From Pseudomonas persica (lineage in GTDB: Bacteria; Pseudomonadota; Gammaproteobacteria; Pseudomonadales; Pseudomonadaceae), in NCBI RefSeq assembly GCF_900291015.1, contig NZ_OLKL01000018.1:1-64000 (forward strand): a stretch of DNA of 64,000 nucleotides, in the 5' to 3' direction. Positions 15,999-24,843 of the stretch are shown here, piece by piece (the first letter of the stretch is position 1; every line of letters begins with the position of its first letter). The position numbers and the translations under genes were made by a program. The notes under the pieces were generated by a model. The model was not told the DNA's origin. It did no database searches and worked only from the letters and a program-made list of their open reading frames with translations.

Positions 15999-16652
15999 TC
16001 AGGACCAGCTCAGAATCGGCCAGCCATTGATCTCGGCATGCTCACGCAACACCGCATCCGGGTTCACCACATGCGGGAAGTCCACTCTCAGCAACAACGG
16101 CAGGTCGTTCCGTGAATCGGAATAGAAACTCGCCCCCTCCAGGTTCTCCTGCTCCTGGTCCAGCCATTCCAGCAATCGTGTGATCTTCCCTTCGCGATAG
16201 GTCAGCACCCCATGGGTCTTGCCGCTATAAACGCCGTTCTCCGCCTCCAGCTCGATTGCCAGGTACTCGTCCACCCCCAGCCGCGCCGCAATCGGCCCGA
16301 CCAGGTGCGTACCCGAAGCCGAAATGATCAGTATGCGGTCCCCACGCTTGCGGTGCTCGGCAATGCAGCGGCAGGCGTCGCCGTAGATGATCGGCTCGAT
16401 CACCTCTTCGACCCACGGCTCCACCAGGTGCTGGACCTCCTCCAGGGTGCGCCCGGCAATCGGCTCCAGGCTGAAGGCCATGTAGTCCTCCATCTGCAGG
16501 TGGCCCCTGCCATAGGCTTCCATCAGTTCATGGTCGCGGCGCAGGAAGTCCTTGCCGTCGACCCAGCCCAGTCGGGCCATCTGCTCGCTCCAGAGTGACG
16601 CACAGTCGCCGTGGATCAGGGTTTCGTCCAGATCGAAAATTGCCAGTGCCAT
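15999..16652 (-). CDS. HAD-superfamily (IB) phosphatase of the organophosphorus operon
   Basis: A 217-aa cytoplasmic hydrolase. Motif I is DLDET (D7 and D9), motif II IISASGTHL, motif III/IV YSDSRNDLP. This is the phosphoserine-phosphatase-like IB group, which usually removes phosphate from small monoesters. It is the last gene of a six-gene operon, 14 bp after the ABC ATPase and preceded by AAGGAGA. Following an AP-superfamily hydrolase, it may remove phosphate from the product of that enzyme. The substrate cannot be named from sequence. Confidence 0.85.
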   Translation of the reverse strand: MALAIFDLDETLIHGDCASLWSEQMARLGWVDGKDFLRRDHELMEAYGRGHLQMEDYMAFSLEPIAGRTLEEVQHLVEPWVEEVIEPIIYGDACRCIAEHRKRGDRILIISASGTHLVGPIAARLGVDEYLAIELEAENGVYSGKTHGVLTYREGKITRLLEWLDQEQENLEGASFYSDSRNDLPLLLRVDFPHVVNPDAVLREHAEINGWPILSWS

Positions 16653-16666
16653 GGTGTTGATTCTCC

Positions 16667-17656
16667 TTAGGCCACTTCCCGTAGCGCCGTAGGGTCGATC
16701 GACAAGCTTACCCGTTTCCCGTCCGCGTGCAGGTCGGCCGGTGAGCGGTTGAGCACGTCGACCACCAGTTCCACCTCGCGCACCTGCACCCGGTAGCGGA
16801 TCACGTTGCCCAGCAGGCTGTGGCTGCGCACTTCGGCGTCCAGTTCGCCGTTGATGCCCAGGGTGATCGACTCGGGGCGGATCGCCAGGCGGCTGGTCAC
16901 CGGGCGCTGCAGCAGGCGGCTGGCGCTGTCGGCGTCGAGCAGGTTGTAGTTGCCGATAAAGCCGGCGGCAAACAGGTCCACCGGCGCGGTGTAGAGGGTT
17001 TCGGCATCGCCGCTCTGGACGATGCGCCCCTGGTTCATCAGGAAGATGCGGTCGGACATGGTCAGCGCTTCTTCCTGGTCGTGGGTGACGAAGATGGTGG
17101 TCAGCCCCAGTTCGCGCTGGATGGTGCGGATCTGCTCGCGCAGGTGTTTGCGGATGCGCGCATCCAGCGCCGACAGCGGCTCGTCGAGCAGCAGCAGGCG
17201 CGGGCGGGTGACCAGCGAGCGGGCCAGGGCCACGCGCTGGCACTGGCCGCCAGACAACTGGTGCGGGTAACGCCCGGCGAAGTTGCCCAGCTCCACCAAC
17301 TCCAGCGCCTCGCGCACCCGGGCCTGGCTTTCATCGGCCTTGACCTTCTGCATGCGCAGGCCAAAGGCGACGTTCTGCTCCACGGTCATGTTGGGGAACA
17401 GTGCGTAGCTCTGGAACACCATGCCAATGCCACGCTTTTGCGGGCTCAGTGGCACGATGTCGTGGCCGTCGAGCAGGATCTGCCCGCGGTCCACCGGGGT
17501 CAGCCCGGCGATGCAGCGCAGCAGCGTGGACTTGCCGCAACCGGACGGGCCAAGCAGGGTGACGAACTCGCCGCGTTCGATACGGCAGTCGATGTTCTCG
17601 AACACCGGGCTGCCGGCGTAGCTTTTTTGCAGTTTCTGTACGCTGACGAAGCTCAT
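16667..17656 (-). CDS. ABC transporter ATPase, 2-aminoethylphosphonate/spermidine type
   Basis: A 329-aa importer ATPase: Walker A GPSGCGKST (36-44), signature LSGGQ (about 137), Walker B LLLLDEPLSALD, H-loop VTHDQEEA, then a C-terminal TOBE-like domain. It belongs to the PotA/FbpC/PhnT group that pairs with two separate permeases. The start lies one base after the stop of the second permease. It powers uptake of the ligand bound by the 20222-21286 protein. Confidence 0.92.
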   Translation of the reverse strand: MSFVSVQKLQKSYAGSPVFENIDCRIERGEFVTLLGPSGCGKSTLLRCIAGLTPVDRGQILLDGHDIVPLSPQKRGIGMVFQSYALFPNMTVEQNVAFGLRMQKVKADESQARVREALELVELGNFAGRYPHQLSGGQCQRVALARSLVTRPRLLLLDEPLSALDARIRKHLREQIRTIQRELGLTTIFVTHDQEEALTMSDRIFLMNQGRIVQSGDAETLYTAPVDLFAAGFIGNYNLLDADSASRLLQRPVTSRLAIRPESITLGINGELDAEVRSHSLLGNVIRYRVQVREVELVVDVLNRSPADLHADGKRVSLSIDPTALREVA

Positions 17657-17657
17657 G

Positions 17658-18452
17658 TCAGGTCTTGTCCTTGTTCAGGCGGTTGGCGACCCAGGTCAGT
17701 ACCAGCACGAAGGCGAAGTACGAGATCACCAGCGCGCTGTTGAAGTGGCCGCTGCTGTTGCGCATGTTGTTCAGGTACACCTGCAGGGTCTCGTAGCGGG
17801 TGCCGACCAGCAGGTTGGCGAACACGAACTCGCCGAACAGGAACGAGAACGACAGCAGCAGTGCCACCATCAGGCCCTTGCGCAGGTTCGGCAGCACCAC
17901 CAGCAGCGCCGCCTGCCAGGTGCTGGCGCCCAGCAGTTGGGCGGCGTCCATCAGGTCGCGCAGGTTGATCGCCTGCAGGTTGTTGGTGATGGCCCGGTAC
18001 ATGAACGGCAGGGCGATGGTGAAGTAGCAGCCGATCAGGATCCACGGTGTGCCGACCATGGCCATGGGCCCGCTGCCATACAGCTGCAGCAGCCCGACCG
18101 ACGACACCACCGGCGGCACCGCGAACGGCAGCAGGATGAGGATGTTCATCAGCGCGTCGAGCCTGGGGAAGTGGTAGTGCACCACGAACAGCAGCGGCAG
18201 GATCAGCACCACCGACAGCAGCAGCGCGCCCACGCACACCAGCAGCGACTGGCCGAAGGCGGCCAGGAAGCGCGGCTCGCTCCACAGCGCGATGTACCAC
18301 TTGAAGGTCAGACCGCTGGGCAGCAAGCTGGCCGACCAGCTGGTGGCCAGCGAGTAGAGCAGGGTGCCAGCCAGCGGCAGCAGCAGGATGAGGAACAGCA
18401 GGTAGACCACGGTGCGGTGGTACCAGCCGCCGGAACGGGGGTCAGCGCGCAT
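17658..18452 (-). CDS. ABC transporter permease 2 of the organophosphorus operon
   Basis: A 264-aa inner-membrane protein with about six hydrophobic segments and the EAA-like loop DAAQLLGASTWQAALLVVLP, the contact site for the ATPase. It overlaps the upstream permease by 11 bp and ends one base before the ATPase start. Family resemblance is to PhnV/PotC-type permeases. Confidence 0.9.
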   Translation of the reverse strand: MRADPRSGGWYHRTVVYLLFLILLLPLAGTLLYSLATSWSASLLPSGLTFKWYIALWSEPRFLAAFGQSLLVCVGALLLSVVLILPLLFVVHYHFPRLDALMNILILLPFAVPPVVSSVGLLQLYGSGPMAMVGTPWILIGCYFTIALPFMYRAITNNLQAINLRDLMDAAQLLGASTWQAALLVVLPNLRKGLMVALLLSFSFLFGEFVFANLLVGTRYETLQVYLNNMRNSSGHFNSALVISYFAFVLVLTWVANRLNKDKT

Positions 18453-19272
18453 GGTAGCTCCTTTTCAGCAGCCATTGATGCACCACCGTGACCAGCGTCA
18501 TCAGCCCCACCAGGACCATCGCCAGGGCGCTGGCCAGGTTGGGGTCGAGGCTGATGTCACCGGCCACCAGGCCGGCGATGCGGATCGGCAGTACGTTGAA
18601 GTTGCCGGTGGTCAGCGCGTACACGGTGGCGTAGGCACCGAGGGCGTTGGCCAGCAGGATGACGAAGGTGCCCAGCAGTGCCGGGGACAGCACCGGCAGG
18701 CCGATGTGCCGCCAGAATTGCCAGTGGCTGGCGCCCAGCAGCGCGGCCGACTCGCGCCAGTCTTCACGCAGGGCGTCGAACGCGGGGTACAGCAGCAACA
18801 CGGCAAGCGGGATCTGGAAGTAGGTATACACCAGGATCAGCCCGCTCTTGGAATAGATGCTGAAGTCTTCCAGCAGGCCGACCTGCTTCAGCAGCAGGGT
18901 CAGCGCGCCGTTGAAACCGAGCAGGATGATGAAGGCGAAGGCCAGTGGCACCCCGGCAAAGTTGCTGGTCATGTTGGCGAAGGCGCTGACGAAGTCACGC
19001 AGCTTCGAGTCCACCTGGCGCAGCGAGTAGGCGCCGAGGGTGGCGATGACGATGCCGAACAGGCTCGACCAGAAGCTGATCTCCAGGCTGCGTTGCAGGG
19101 CCTGCAGGTAGAACTTCGAGGCGAACACCTTGCTGAAGTTGTCCATGCCCCAGCCCGCTTCCGATTGCAGGCTGTTGATCGCCACCCAGGCCAGCGGGGC
19201 GATCTGGAAAATGACGAAGAACGCGGCGAACGGCAGCAGGCAGAGCAGGGCCAGGTAGCGGCCACGGTTCAC
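18442..19272 (-). CDS. ABC transporter permease 1 of the organophosphorus operon
   Basis: A 276-aa inner-membrane protein with six predicted transmembrane helices and the EAA loop ESAALLGASHWQFWRHIGLP. The start is GTG 19272, overlapping the upstream stop as GTGA, with GGGAG about 8 bp before it; the ATG farther upstream lies inside the preceding gene. It should form a heterodimeric channel with the next permease. Confidence 0.88.
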   Translation of the reverse strand: MNRGRYLALLCLLPFAAFFVIFQIAPLAWVAINSLQSEAGWGMDNFSKVFASKFYLQALQRSLEISFWSSLFGIVIATLGAYSLRQVDSKLRDFVSAFANMTSNFAGVPLAFAFIILLGFNGALTLLLKQVGLLEDFSIYSKSGLILVYTYFQIPLAVLLLYPAFDALREDWRESAALLGASHWQFWRHIGLPVLSPALLGTFVILLANALGAYATVYALTTGNFNVLPIRIAGLVAGDISLDPNLASALAMVLVGLMTLVTVVHQWLLKRSYHAR

Positions 19273-20075
19273 TTGAGCAACTCCCGGCACACCGTCTTGT
19301 CGTGCGCGGCGCCCAGCAGCTCGCAGATGGTCCCGCACAGCTCGGTCTGCAGCGGTTTGGCCGCAGGGTCGAGGCTGAAGGCATCGCCGAAGACGAACAG
19401 CGGCACTTCGCGCTCCTCGGCGAGCAGGCCGTTGTGCGAGCGGTCATTGTTCATGCCGTGGTCGGCGGTGACCAGCACCTGGTAGCCCTCTTCGAGCCAG
19501 CCCGGCAGGTAGTCGGCCAGCAGGATGTCGGCGCTGCGTGCGGCATTGCGGTACTGGCTGCTGTCCAGGCCGTGGTGGTGGCCGACGTCGTCGATGCTCA
19601 TCGGGTGCACCAGCAGGAAGTTGGGGGCATGGCGGCGGCGCAGGTATTCGCCATCGGCCAGCAGGTGCGAATCGGGGTAACGGTCGTCCCAGTAGAACAG
19701 CCCGTGCTGGATCGGCAGCTTCGGCGCGTGGGTATGGCGATCGCGCTGCGGGTCGAAGGGCGAGCGGTTGTACAGCTCGCTCATCCAGTGATAGGCCGCC
19801 GCCGCGGTGCCCAGGTTGGCCTCGCGGGCGTAATGGAACACGCTGCGCTGGTTGGACAGGCGGTTGACGTTGTTGTGCACGATGCCGCTGTCGATCGGCG
19901 GCACACCGGTGAGGATGCACTCGTACAGCGGCCGCGACAGCGACGGCAGTTCACATTCCACACGGTACAGCGCGGCACGATCGGCCTCGACGTAGGCGTG
20001 CAGGTGGCCCATGGCATGGTGGGCGACCTGGTAGTTGAGGCCGTCGAGCAGGACCAGGATGACGTTGTGTTGCAT
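19269..20075 (-). CDS. Cytoplasmic alkaline-phosphatase-superfamily hydrolase (NPP/phosphonate-ester type)
   Basis: A 268-aa enzyme of the alkaline phosphatase/nucleotide pyrophosphatase superfamily. Metal-binding motifs are D11 in LLDGLN, DDVGHHHG and TADHGMN; the nucleophile region is PSLSRPLYECILTG. No signal peptide is seen, so it acts in the cytoplasm on imported substrate. Such enzymes split phosphodiesters, phosphonoacetate or phosphomonoesters. Position between binding protein and permeases ties it to the transporter. Start 20075 has GGAG 6 bp upstream. A long REP hairpin separates it from the binding-protein gene. Confidence 0.82.
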   Translation of the reverse strand: MQHNVILVLLDGLNYQVAHHAMGHLHAYVEADRAALYRVECELPSLSRPLYECILTGVPPIDSGIVHNNVNRLSNQRSVFHYAREANLGTAAAAYHWMSELYNRSPFDPQRDRHTHAPKLPIQHGLFYWDDRYPDSHLLADGEYLRRRHAPNFLLVHPMSIDDVGHHHGLDSSQYRNAARSADILLADYLPGWLEEGYQVLVTADHGMNNDRSHNGLLAEEREVPLFVFGDAFSLDPAAKPLQTELCGTICELLGAAHDKTVCRELLK

Positions 20076-20100
20076 GGTGGCTCCAGTCATGAATCGCGTT

Positions 20101-20194
20101 GGCTTCATCGCCGGCGAGCCAGCTCCCACAGGTACCCCACAGGATTCAAACCCTGTGGGGTACCTGTGGGAGCTGGCTTGCCGGCGATGAGGCC
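20101..20194. repeat. REP pair, second variant, forming a 43-bp hairpin inside the operon
   Basis: Arms 20101-20143 and 20152-20194 pair over 43 positions with only two G-T mismatches and an 8-nt loop. The unit is CATCGCCGGCGAGCCAGCTC, a different REP subtype from most copies here. It lies between the binding-protein gene and the hydrolase/permease genes. Confidence 0.92.
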
Positions 20195-20221
20195 AGTCCA
20201 GGCGCTACAGAAGATAGCCCC

Positions 20222-21286
20222 TTACTCCATCTCGATGATCACTTGCTCCTGCCACATCTGCGGCAGTTTCTTCGAGGTCGCTTCCCAGGCTTCGGCATTC
20301 TTGATCGGCTGCGCCGCTTTGTACTGTTCGTTGGGCAGCAGCTTGGCCTGCACGTCTTCGGGAAGCTTCAGGTGCTCGGCACGGATCGGCCGCGCATGCC
20401 CCTTGGCCAGGTTGATCTGCCCGGCGTCGCTGAAGATGTATTCACGCGTCAGCTTGGCCGCATTCGGGTGCTTGGCATACTTGTTGATGACAGTGGTATA
20501 GCCGGAGATCACCGAGCCATCCGACGGGATCAGCACGTCGAAACGCTTGGGGTCGATCTGCTCACGGTAGCTCAGGCCGTTGAAGTCCCACACCACGCCC
20601 ACTTCCACCTCGCCCTTCTCCAGGGTCTGGATGGTCGGGTTGGCCAGTGACAGGCGCTTCTGCTGGGCCAGCTTGGTGAACAGTTGCAGGCCCGGTGCCA
20701 GGTTGGTCTCGTCACCCTTGTAGGCGATGGCCGCAGCCAGCACGCCGTTGGCCGCCTGGGCGGCGGTGCCGACATCGCCGATGGCGACCTTGTACTTGCC
20801 TTTTTCCAGGTCATGCCAGGAGGTTGGCCGCTCGCCTTCCTTGACCAGGTCCTTGTTGATGATGAAGGCGATGGTGCCGGTATAGGCCAGCGCCCAGTGG
20901 CCATCCTTGTCCTTGGCCCACTCCGGCACCTGGTCCCAGGTGCTCGGCTTGTACGGTTGGCTTACGCCCTTGCTCACGGCGATCGGGCCGAAGGCGGCGC
21001 CCACGTCGCCGATGTCGGCACTGGCGTTGTCCTTCTCGGCTTCGAACTTGGCGATTTCCTGGGCCGAGCTCATGTCGGTGTCGCTGTGCTTGAGGCCGTA
21101 CTTGCTGGCCAGGTCTTCCCAGGTGCCTTTCCAGTTGGCCCAGGCATCGGGCATGCCCACGCTGTTGACGTTACCTTCCTTGCGGGCGGCGTCTTCCAGG
21201 GCCTTGAGGTCGGGGCCGGCGGCCATGGCCGAGGTGCACAGGGTAATGGCCGAGCCGAGCAGTGACGCCATGAACAACTTTTTCAT
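20222..21286 (-). CDS. Periplasmic substrate-binding protein, PhnS-like
   Basis: A 354-aa periplasmic protein with signal peptide cleaved near SAMA-AGP. The mature part is a type 2 binding protein of the iron/spermidine/2-aminoethylphosphonate cluster (GMPDAWANWKGTWEDLASKY, GHWALAYTGTIAFIINKDLV). It is the first gene of the operon; AAGGAGC lies before the ATG. Ligand identity is inferred only from the operon: an organophosphorus compound. An operator-like element lies 68 bp upstream and a stable REP hairpin follows the gene, as expected if this protein is needed in excess over the membrane parts. Confidence 0.88.
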   Translation of the reverse strand: MKKLFMASLLGSAITLCTSAMAAGPDLKALEDAARKEGNVNSVGMPDAWANWKGTWEDLASKYGLKHSDTDMSSAQEIAKFEAEKDNASADIGDVGAAFGPIAVSKGVSQPYKPSTWDQVPEWAKDKDGHWALAYTGTIAFIINKDLVKEGERPTSWHDLEKGKYKVAIGDVGTAAQAANGVLAAAIAYKGDETNLAPGLQLFTKLAQQKRLSLANPTIQTLEKGEVEVGVVWDFNGLSYREQIDPKRFDVLIPSDGSVISGYTTVINKYAKHPNAAKLTREYIFSDAGQINLAKGHARPIRAEHLKLPEDVQAKLLPNEQYKAAQPIKNAEAWEATSKKLPQMWQEQVIIEME

Positions 21287-21353
21287 CCGAAGCTCCTTGG
21301 GTGGGTGCCTTTAGCGATGGTTGTTATGAGTGAAGCCGTTGTCTGGTGACCGT

Positions 21354-21365
21354 TGGTCTAGGTCA
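21354..21365. promoter_or_regulatory. Candidate GntR/UTRA operator upstream of the binding-protein gene
   Basis: TGGTCTAGGTCA matches the HutC/PhnF-type operator TGGTCTAGACCA at 10 of 12 positions. It overlaps a second small dyad, GACCGTTGGTC (21348-21358), and lies 68 bp before the operon's first start codon. The rest of the 317-bp divergent interval 21287-21603 shows no gene. Confidence 0.5.
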
Positions 21366-21576
21366 GCAAACCTTGAGCCAAGGTAGGCTGCTTGCGTGAC
21401 AGTTTGATGTAGGTAAGGGCCGGTGAAGGCCCTGAAGCTACAGCGTAGACCACGGAATCGCCCCGGCTCTGCTGGCTTGGCGCGTTTCTGGTAGTGTCTG
21501 GCCAAAGCCTTTGTCACAGGATGTTCATCCACCCTGCCTAGGCTTGCACTATTCTCCAGGTGCCCTGTTCTGGGGC

Positions 21577-21588
21577 TGGACTAGTCCA
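21577..21588. promoter_or_regulatory. Candidate GntR/UTRA operator upstream of the regulator gene
   Basis: TGGACTAGTCCA is a perfect 12-bp palindrome with the TGGnCTAGnCCA pattern of HutC-family operators. It ends 15 bp before the ATG of the GntR gene, a place where the protein would repress its own transcription. Confidence 0.6.
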
Positions 21589-21603
21589 AATAGGTAACCT
21601 TTG

Positions 21604-22317
21604 ATGCAGTCGATGCCACCGCGTGCGGTAACAGCCATCTGCCACGCCCTGCAGGAGCAGATCGAACACGGCCTGCTGGCGCCGGGCGGCAAGCTGCCGG
21701 CCGAGCGCAGGCTCAGCGAGGTGTTCGACACCACGCGTATTACCCTGCGTGAGGCGCTGGCGCAGCTGGAAGCCCAGGGGCTGATCTACCGCGAAGAGCG
21801 CCGCGGCTGGTTCGTCGCCCCCGAGCGGTTGACCTACGATCTGATCGAGCGCAGTCACTTCCATGCCATGGTCCGTGACCAGGGGCGGGTGCCCAGTACC
21901 GAACTGTTGTCGGCGCGGCTGCAGCCGGCCTCGGCGGCCATCTGTGCGCGTTTGCAGCTGCCGGCGTTGTCCAGCGTGGTGCGTATCTGCCGGCTACGGC
22001 GGATCGATGGGCGGGCGGTGCTGTATGCCGAGCACTACCTCAACCCCCGGTACTTCCCGGAAATTCTCGAGCAGGACCTGGCGCAGTCGCTGACCGAGAT
22101 TTATGGGCGGGTGTATGGCATCCAGTACGGGCAGGTGTGCTTCGAGATCTTGCCGACGGCGTTGCCGGTGGAGGCTGCCAGTGCCTTGAAAGTGTCGGTG
22201 GGGAGCCCCGGGTTGCATATCACCCGGGTCAACAGTGACCAGCATGGGCACCTGATCGACTGTGACCTGGAGTATTGGCGGCATGATGCCATCCGCATTC
22301 GCGCCCAGGCGGGCTAA
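21604..22317 (+). CDS. GntR/HutC-family (UTRA) transcriptional regulator
   Basis: A 237-aa regulator. The winged HTH (about 8-75) has GKLPAERRLSEVFDTTRITL and REALAQLEAQGL; the UTRA effector domain fills about 90-235. It is divergent from the organophosphorus operon and flanked by two operator-like palindromes, so it most likely controls that operon in response to an imported ligand or product. It resembles PhnR/PhnF in kind and position. ATG 21604 was chosen over TTG 21601; ATG 21613 is also possible. Confidence 0.85.
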   Translation: MQSMPPRAVTAICHALQEQIEHGLLAPGGKLPAERRLSEVFDTTRITLREALAQLEAQGLIYREERRGWFVAPERLTYDLIERSHFHAMVRDQGRVPSTELLSARLQPASAAICARLQLPALSSVVRICRLRRIDGRAVLYAEHYLNPRYFPEILEQDLAQSLTEIYGRVYGIQYGQVCFEILPTALPVEAASALKVSVGSPGLHITRVNSDQHGHLIDCDLEYWRHDAIRIRAQAG

Positions 22318-22320
22318 GGT

Positions 22321-22400
22321 GTGGCCTTCTTCGCGGGTAAACCCGCTCCCACAGGGTCTGCGCAGTAACTGTGGGAGCGGGTTCACCGGCGAAGAGGCCC
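22321..22400. repeat. REP pair between gntR and the mechanosensitive channel gene
   Basis: A compact inverted REP pair with a 10-bp linker between convergent genes. Its last base is part of the stop codon of the MscS-type gene on the minus strand. Confidence 0.88.
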
Positions 22401-24559
22401 TAACTGGAGGAACCGGTTTCCGCCATCCCGCCACCCCCGGCGGTAACCACCTGCACCGACAACCGCGGCGTCGCCAGGTCCAGCCCGGCCTCATCCAGCT
22501 GCCGCTTCAACGCCAGGTTGAACGCCCGCGACACCTCCCACTGCTTGATCGGCGCGGTCTTGAACCGCGCCCGCAAGATCGCCGAACCCGACTCGAAGCT
22601 CTCCACCCCCTGTAGTTCCAGCGGCGACCAGATGTTGCGGCGCATCAGCGGGTCGTTGCGCAGCTTCTGCCCGACCTCGCGAATCAGCGTGATCGCCTGG
22701 TCGATGTGCATGCTGTGCGGGATCGCCACGCGGAAGATCGCGTAGCCGAACTCGCGCGAGTAGTTCTTGATGCTCTTGATTTCGCTGAACGGGATGGTGT
22801 GCACGATGCCGTCGATATCACGCAGGCGCACGGTACGGATGGTCAGCCCCTCGACCGTGCCCAGGTGTCCGCCCACATCCACGTAGTCGTCGATGGCCAG
22901 CGAATCCTCGATGATGATGAACAACCCGGTGATCAGGTCGGCCACCAGCGACTGCGCACCAAAGCCGATGGCCAGGCCGATCACCCCGGCACCAGCCAGC
23001 AGCGGGGTGACGTTCATGCCCATGTTGGCCAGGGCAACGATCACCGCGATGATGAAGATGACCACGAACATCACGTTGCGGATCAACGGCATCATGGTTT
23101 GCGCGCGGGCGTTGGCCAGGCCCCGGCGCGAACGCACCAAGGCGTGGTGCACGGCGGTGTCGGCAAGGATCCACACCAGCCAGGCGACGATCAGCGTGCC
23201 GGCCAGGCCCAGCAGGCGCACGCTTATGTCGTGGCCGTCGCCCTCGGCGAAGCCGATCATCGACAGGCCCCATACGCGCAGCCCCAGCTCGATGAACACC
23301 AGCCAGATGAACAGGTGCACCAGCAGGTAGCCGAAGTTGCGCAAGCGCTCGGCGTACACCGCCTGGCGCTTGCTGGCGCGCTTGGGGTTGGCGGCGTGGC
23401 GGCGCACCAGGCCGTTGAGCACCATGCACACCACCACCAGCACCGTGCACATCAGCGACTGGCGCAGGGCGGTGCTGGTGTCGCCGGCCGAGATGAAGGT
23501 AGCGAACAGCGAAATCGCCACCAGGATCAGTGCCGGCACGAACCAGAAGCTGCCGAGGATCTCGATGGTGTCGCTGAGGGTGCGCCGGGTCAGGCGCCGT
23601 GACAGCGGCTGGTTGCGGATCAGGTGGGCGATCGGGCGGCGGAAGCGCAGGATGAACAGCCCGGTGCACAGCGCCGCAATCACGTTGGCCAGGGTGGCCA
23701 GGGTGTGGGCCAGGTGGGTGCCGAGCGCGACCATCAGGCGCGGGTCGCTCATCGCTTCGCCAAACGCGGCGAAGCTGCCGATCAGCCACAGCGGGCGGAA
23801 TGCCTGATGGCGCAGGATGTGCAGGGCGCGGTGGCGGTGCGGGCCGTCGAGCAGCGAGAAGGCGATCACGCAGATGGCCGAGAAGCAGGTGCCGACGACC
23901 AAGGCATAGGCCAGCACCATGGCCAGCGATTTGCCCAGTGACGGCGGTAGCACGAAGCTCAGGTATACGGTGAACACCAGCGCCACCAGCCACGGGCCCA
24001 GCTTGCGCAGGGCAAAACGCACCAGGTCCCAGGTGCGCGGGTGCTGTGGCAGTTCCTCGCTCAGGCCAAAGCGCAGGCGTACCCGGTGGCCGACCCAGTT
24101 GAGGGCGTAGGCCAGCACGCTCCACACGGCGATGACGGCGGCAAAGCCGAACAGGATGGCCGGCCACTGGTGCACCGGCACTATCAATTCGGTCAGTTCG
24201 GCCTGGGCCTGCTCGATTTCCGCGGCCCAGCGATGGAACGGGCTGGCATCGCCGCTGAACTGTTTTTCGAAGTCATTCAGGGCACCGCCGATCAGGCCGA
24301 GCACGCCCTGTTCGACGCTGGGTTGCGATTGCCTGGTGGCGTCGCGCAGCTTTTTCAGGTCGGCCAGCAGCTTGGCGCGCTGCTGGTCGTTTTCCAGGTT
24401 CTTGATCACCTCGTCCAGCGACTTGCCCAGCGGTTCGGTCGCTTCCGGCTGTGCCGGCGCACTGCCACCAAGCAGGCCGGGCAGGCCCGCCGCCTGTACC
24501 GGGGTGAGAAAGAGGAACAGCAGCAGGAACAGGCAACGTAGAAGGGCAGGCACTGGCAA
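22400..24559 (-). CDS. MscS-family mechanosensitive channel, large (YbiO-like)
   Basis: A 719-aa inner-membrane protein: signal peptide (LFLFLTPVQA), a periplasmic helical region (about 40-130), roughly ten transmembrane helices, then the MscS pore and beta domain (about 530-700). The pore helix region LLAGAGVIGLAIGFGAQSL and VGGHLGTVEGLTIRTVRLRD are typical. It should release solutes on hypo-osmotic shock. A TTG start at 24559 is preferred because GAGGT lies 5 bp upstream; GTG 24553 is the alternative. Confidence 0.88.
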   Translation of the reverse strand: MPVPALLRCLFLLLFLFLTPVQAAGLPGLLGGSAPAQPEATEPLGKSLDEVIKNLENDQQRAKLLADLKKLRDATRQSQPSVEQGVLGLIGGALNDFEKQFSGDASPFHRWAAEIEQAQAELTELIVPVHQWPAILFGFAAVIAVWSVLAYALNWVGHRVRLRFGLSEELPQHPRTWDLVRFALRKLGPWLVALVFTVYLSFVLPPSLGKSLAMVLAYALVVGTCFSAICVIAFSLLDGPHRHRALHILRHQAFRPLWLIGSFAAFGEAMSDPRLMVALGTHLAHTLATLANVIAALCTGLFILRFRRPIAHLIRNQPLSRRLTRRTLSDTIEILGSFWFVPALILVAISLFATFISAGDTSTALRQSLMCTVLVVVCMVLNGLVRRHAANPKRASKRQAVYAERLRNFGYLLVHLFIWLVFIELGLRVWGLSMIGFAEGDGHDISVRLLGLAGTLIVAWLVWILADTAVHHALVRSRRGLANARAQTMMPLIRNVMFVVIFIIAVIVALANMGMNVTPLLAGAGVIGLAIGFGAQSLVADLITGLFIIIEDSLAIDDYVDVGGHLGTVEGLTIRTVRLRDIDGIVHTIPFSEIKSIKNYSREFGYAIFRVAIPHSMHIDQAITLIREVGQKLRNDPLMRRNIWSPLELQGVESFESGSAILRARFKTAPIKQWEVSRAFNLALKRQLDEAGLDLATPRLSVQVVTAGGGGMAETGSSS

Positions 24560-24597
24560 AACTACCTCAGGTCAAACGATTGACCGAGTGTAGAGGT

Positions 24598-24765
24598 TCA
24601 CGACGGCAGTTGCTCCAGGATTTTCCAGCAGGTGAGGCCGAAGATACCCAGCGTGCCGACCCACATCATCACGACGCCGATGTTGCGCTCGCGCAGGCTG
24701 AAGCCGACGGTCAGCAGCAACAGGAACAGAAACACTGGCACGAACAGGGAGAGGAACGGGGACAT
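24598..24765 (-). CDS. Small membrane protein, 55 aa, unknown function
   Basis: Two hydrophobic helices (LFVPVFLFLLLLTVGF and GVVMMWVGTLGIFGLTCW) joined by a short charged turn SLRERN. ATG 24765 follows AAGGA; a longer upstream frame is only translated REP sequence. It lies 38 bp upstream of the MscS-type gene in the same direction, so the two may be cotranscribed and the peptide could be an accessory to the channel. I do not recognise the family. Confidence 0.7.
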   Translation of the reverse strand: MSPFLSLFVPVFLFLLLLTVGFSLRERNIGVVMMWVGTLGIFGLTCWKILEQLPS

Positions 24766-24843
24766 GGACAGCAATCCTTTTGCAATGGGGCCATGCAACA
24801 AGCATAGCGGGTAGCGGGCAGAGCGGGATTGACCTTGAGCAGG

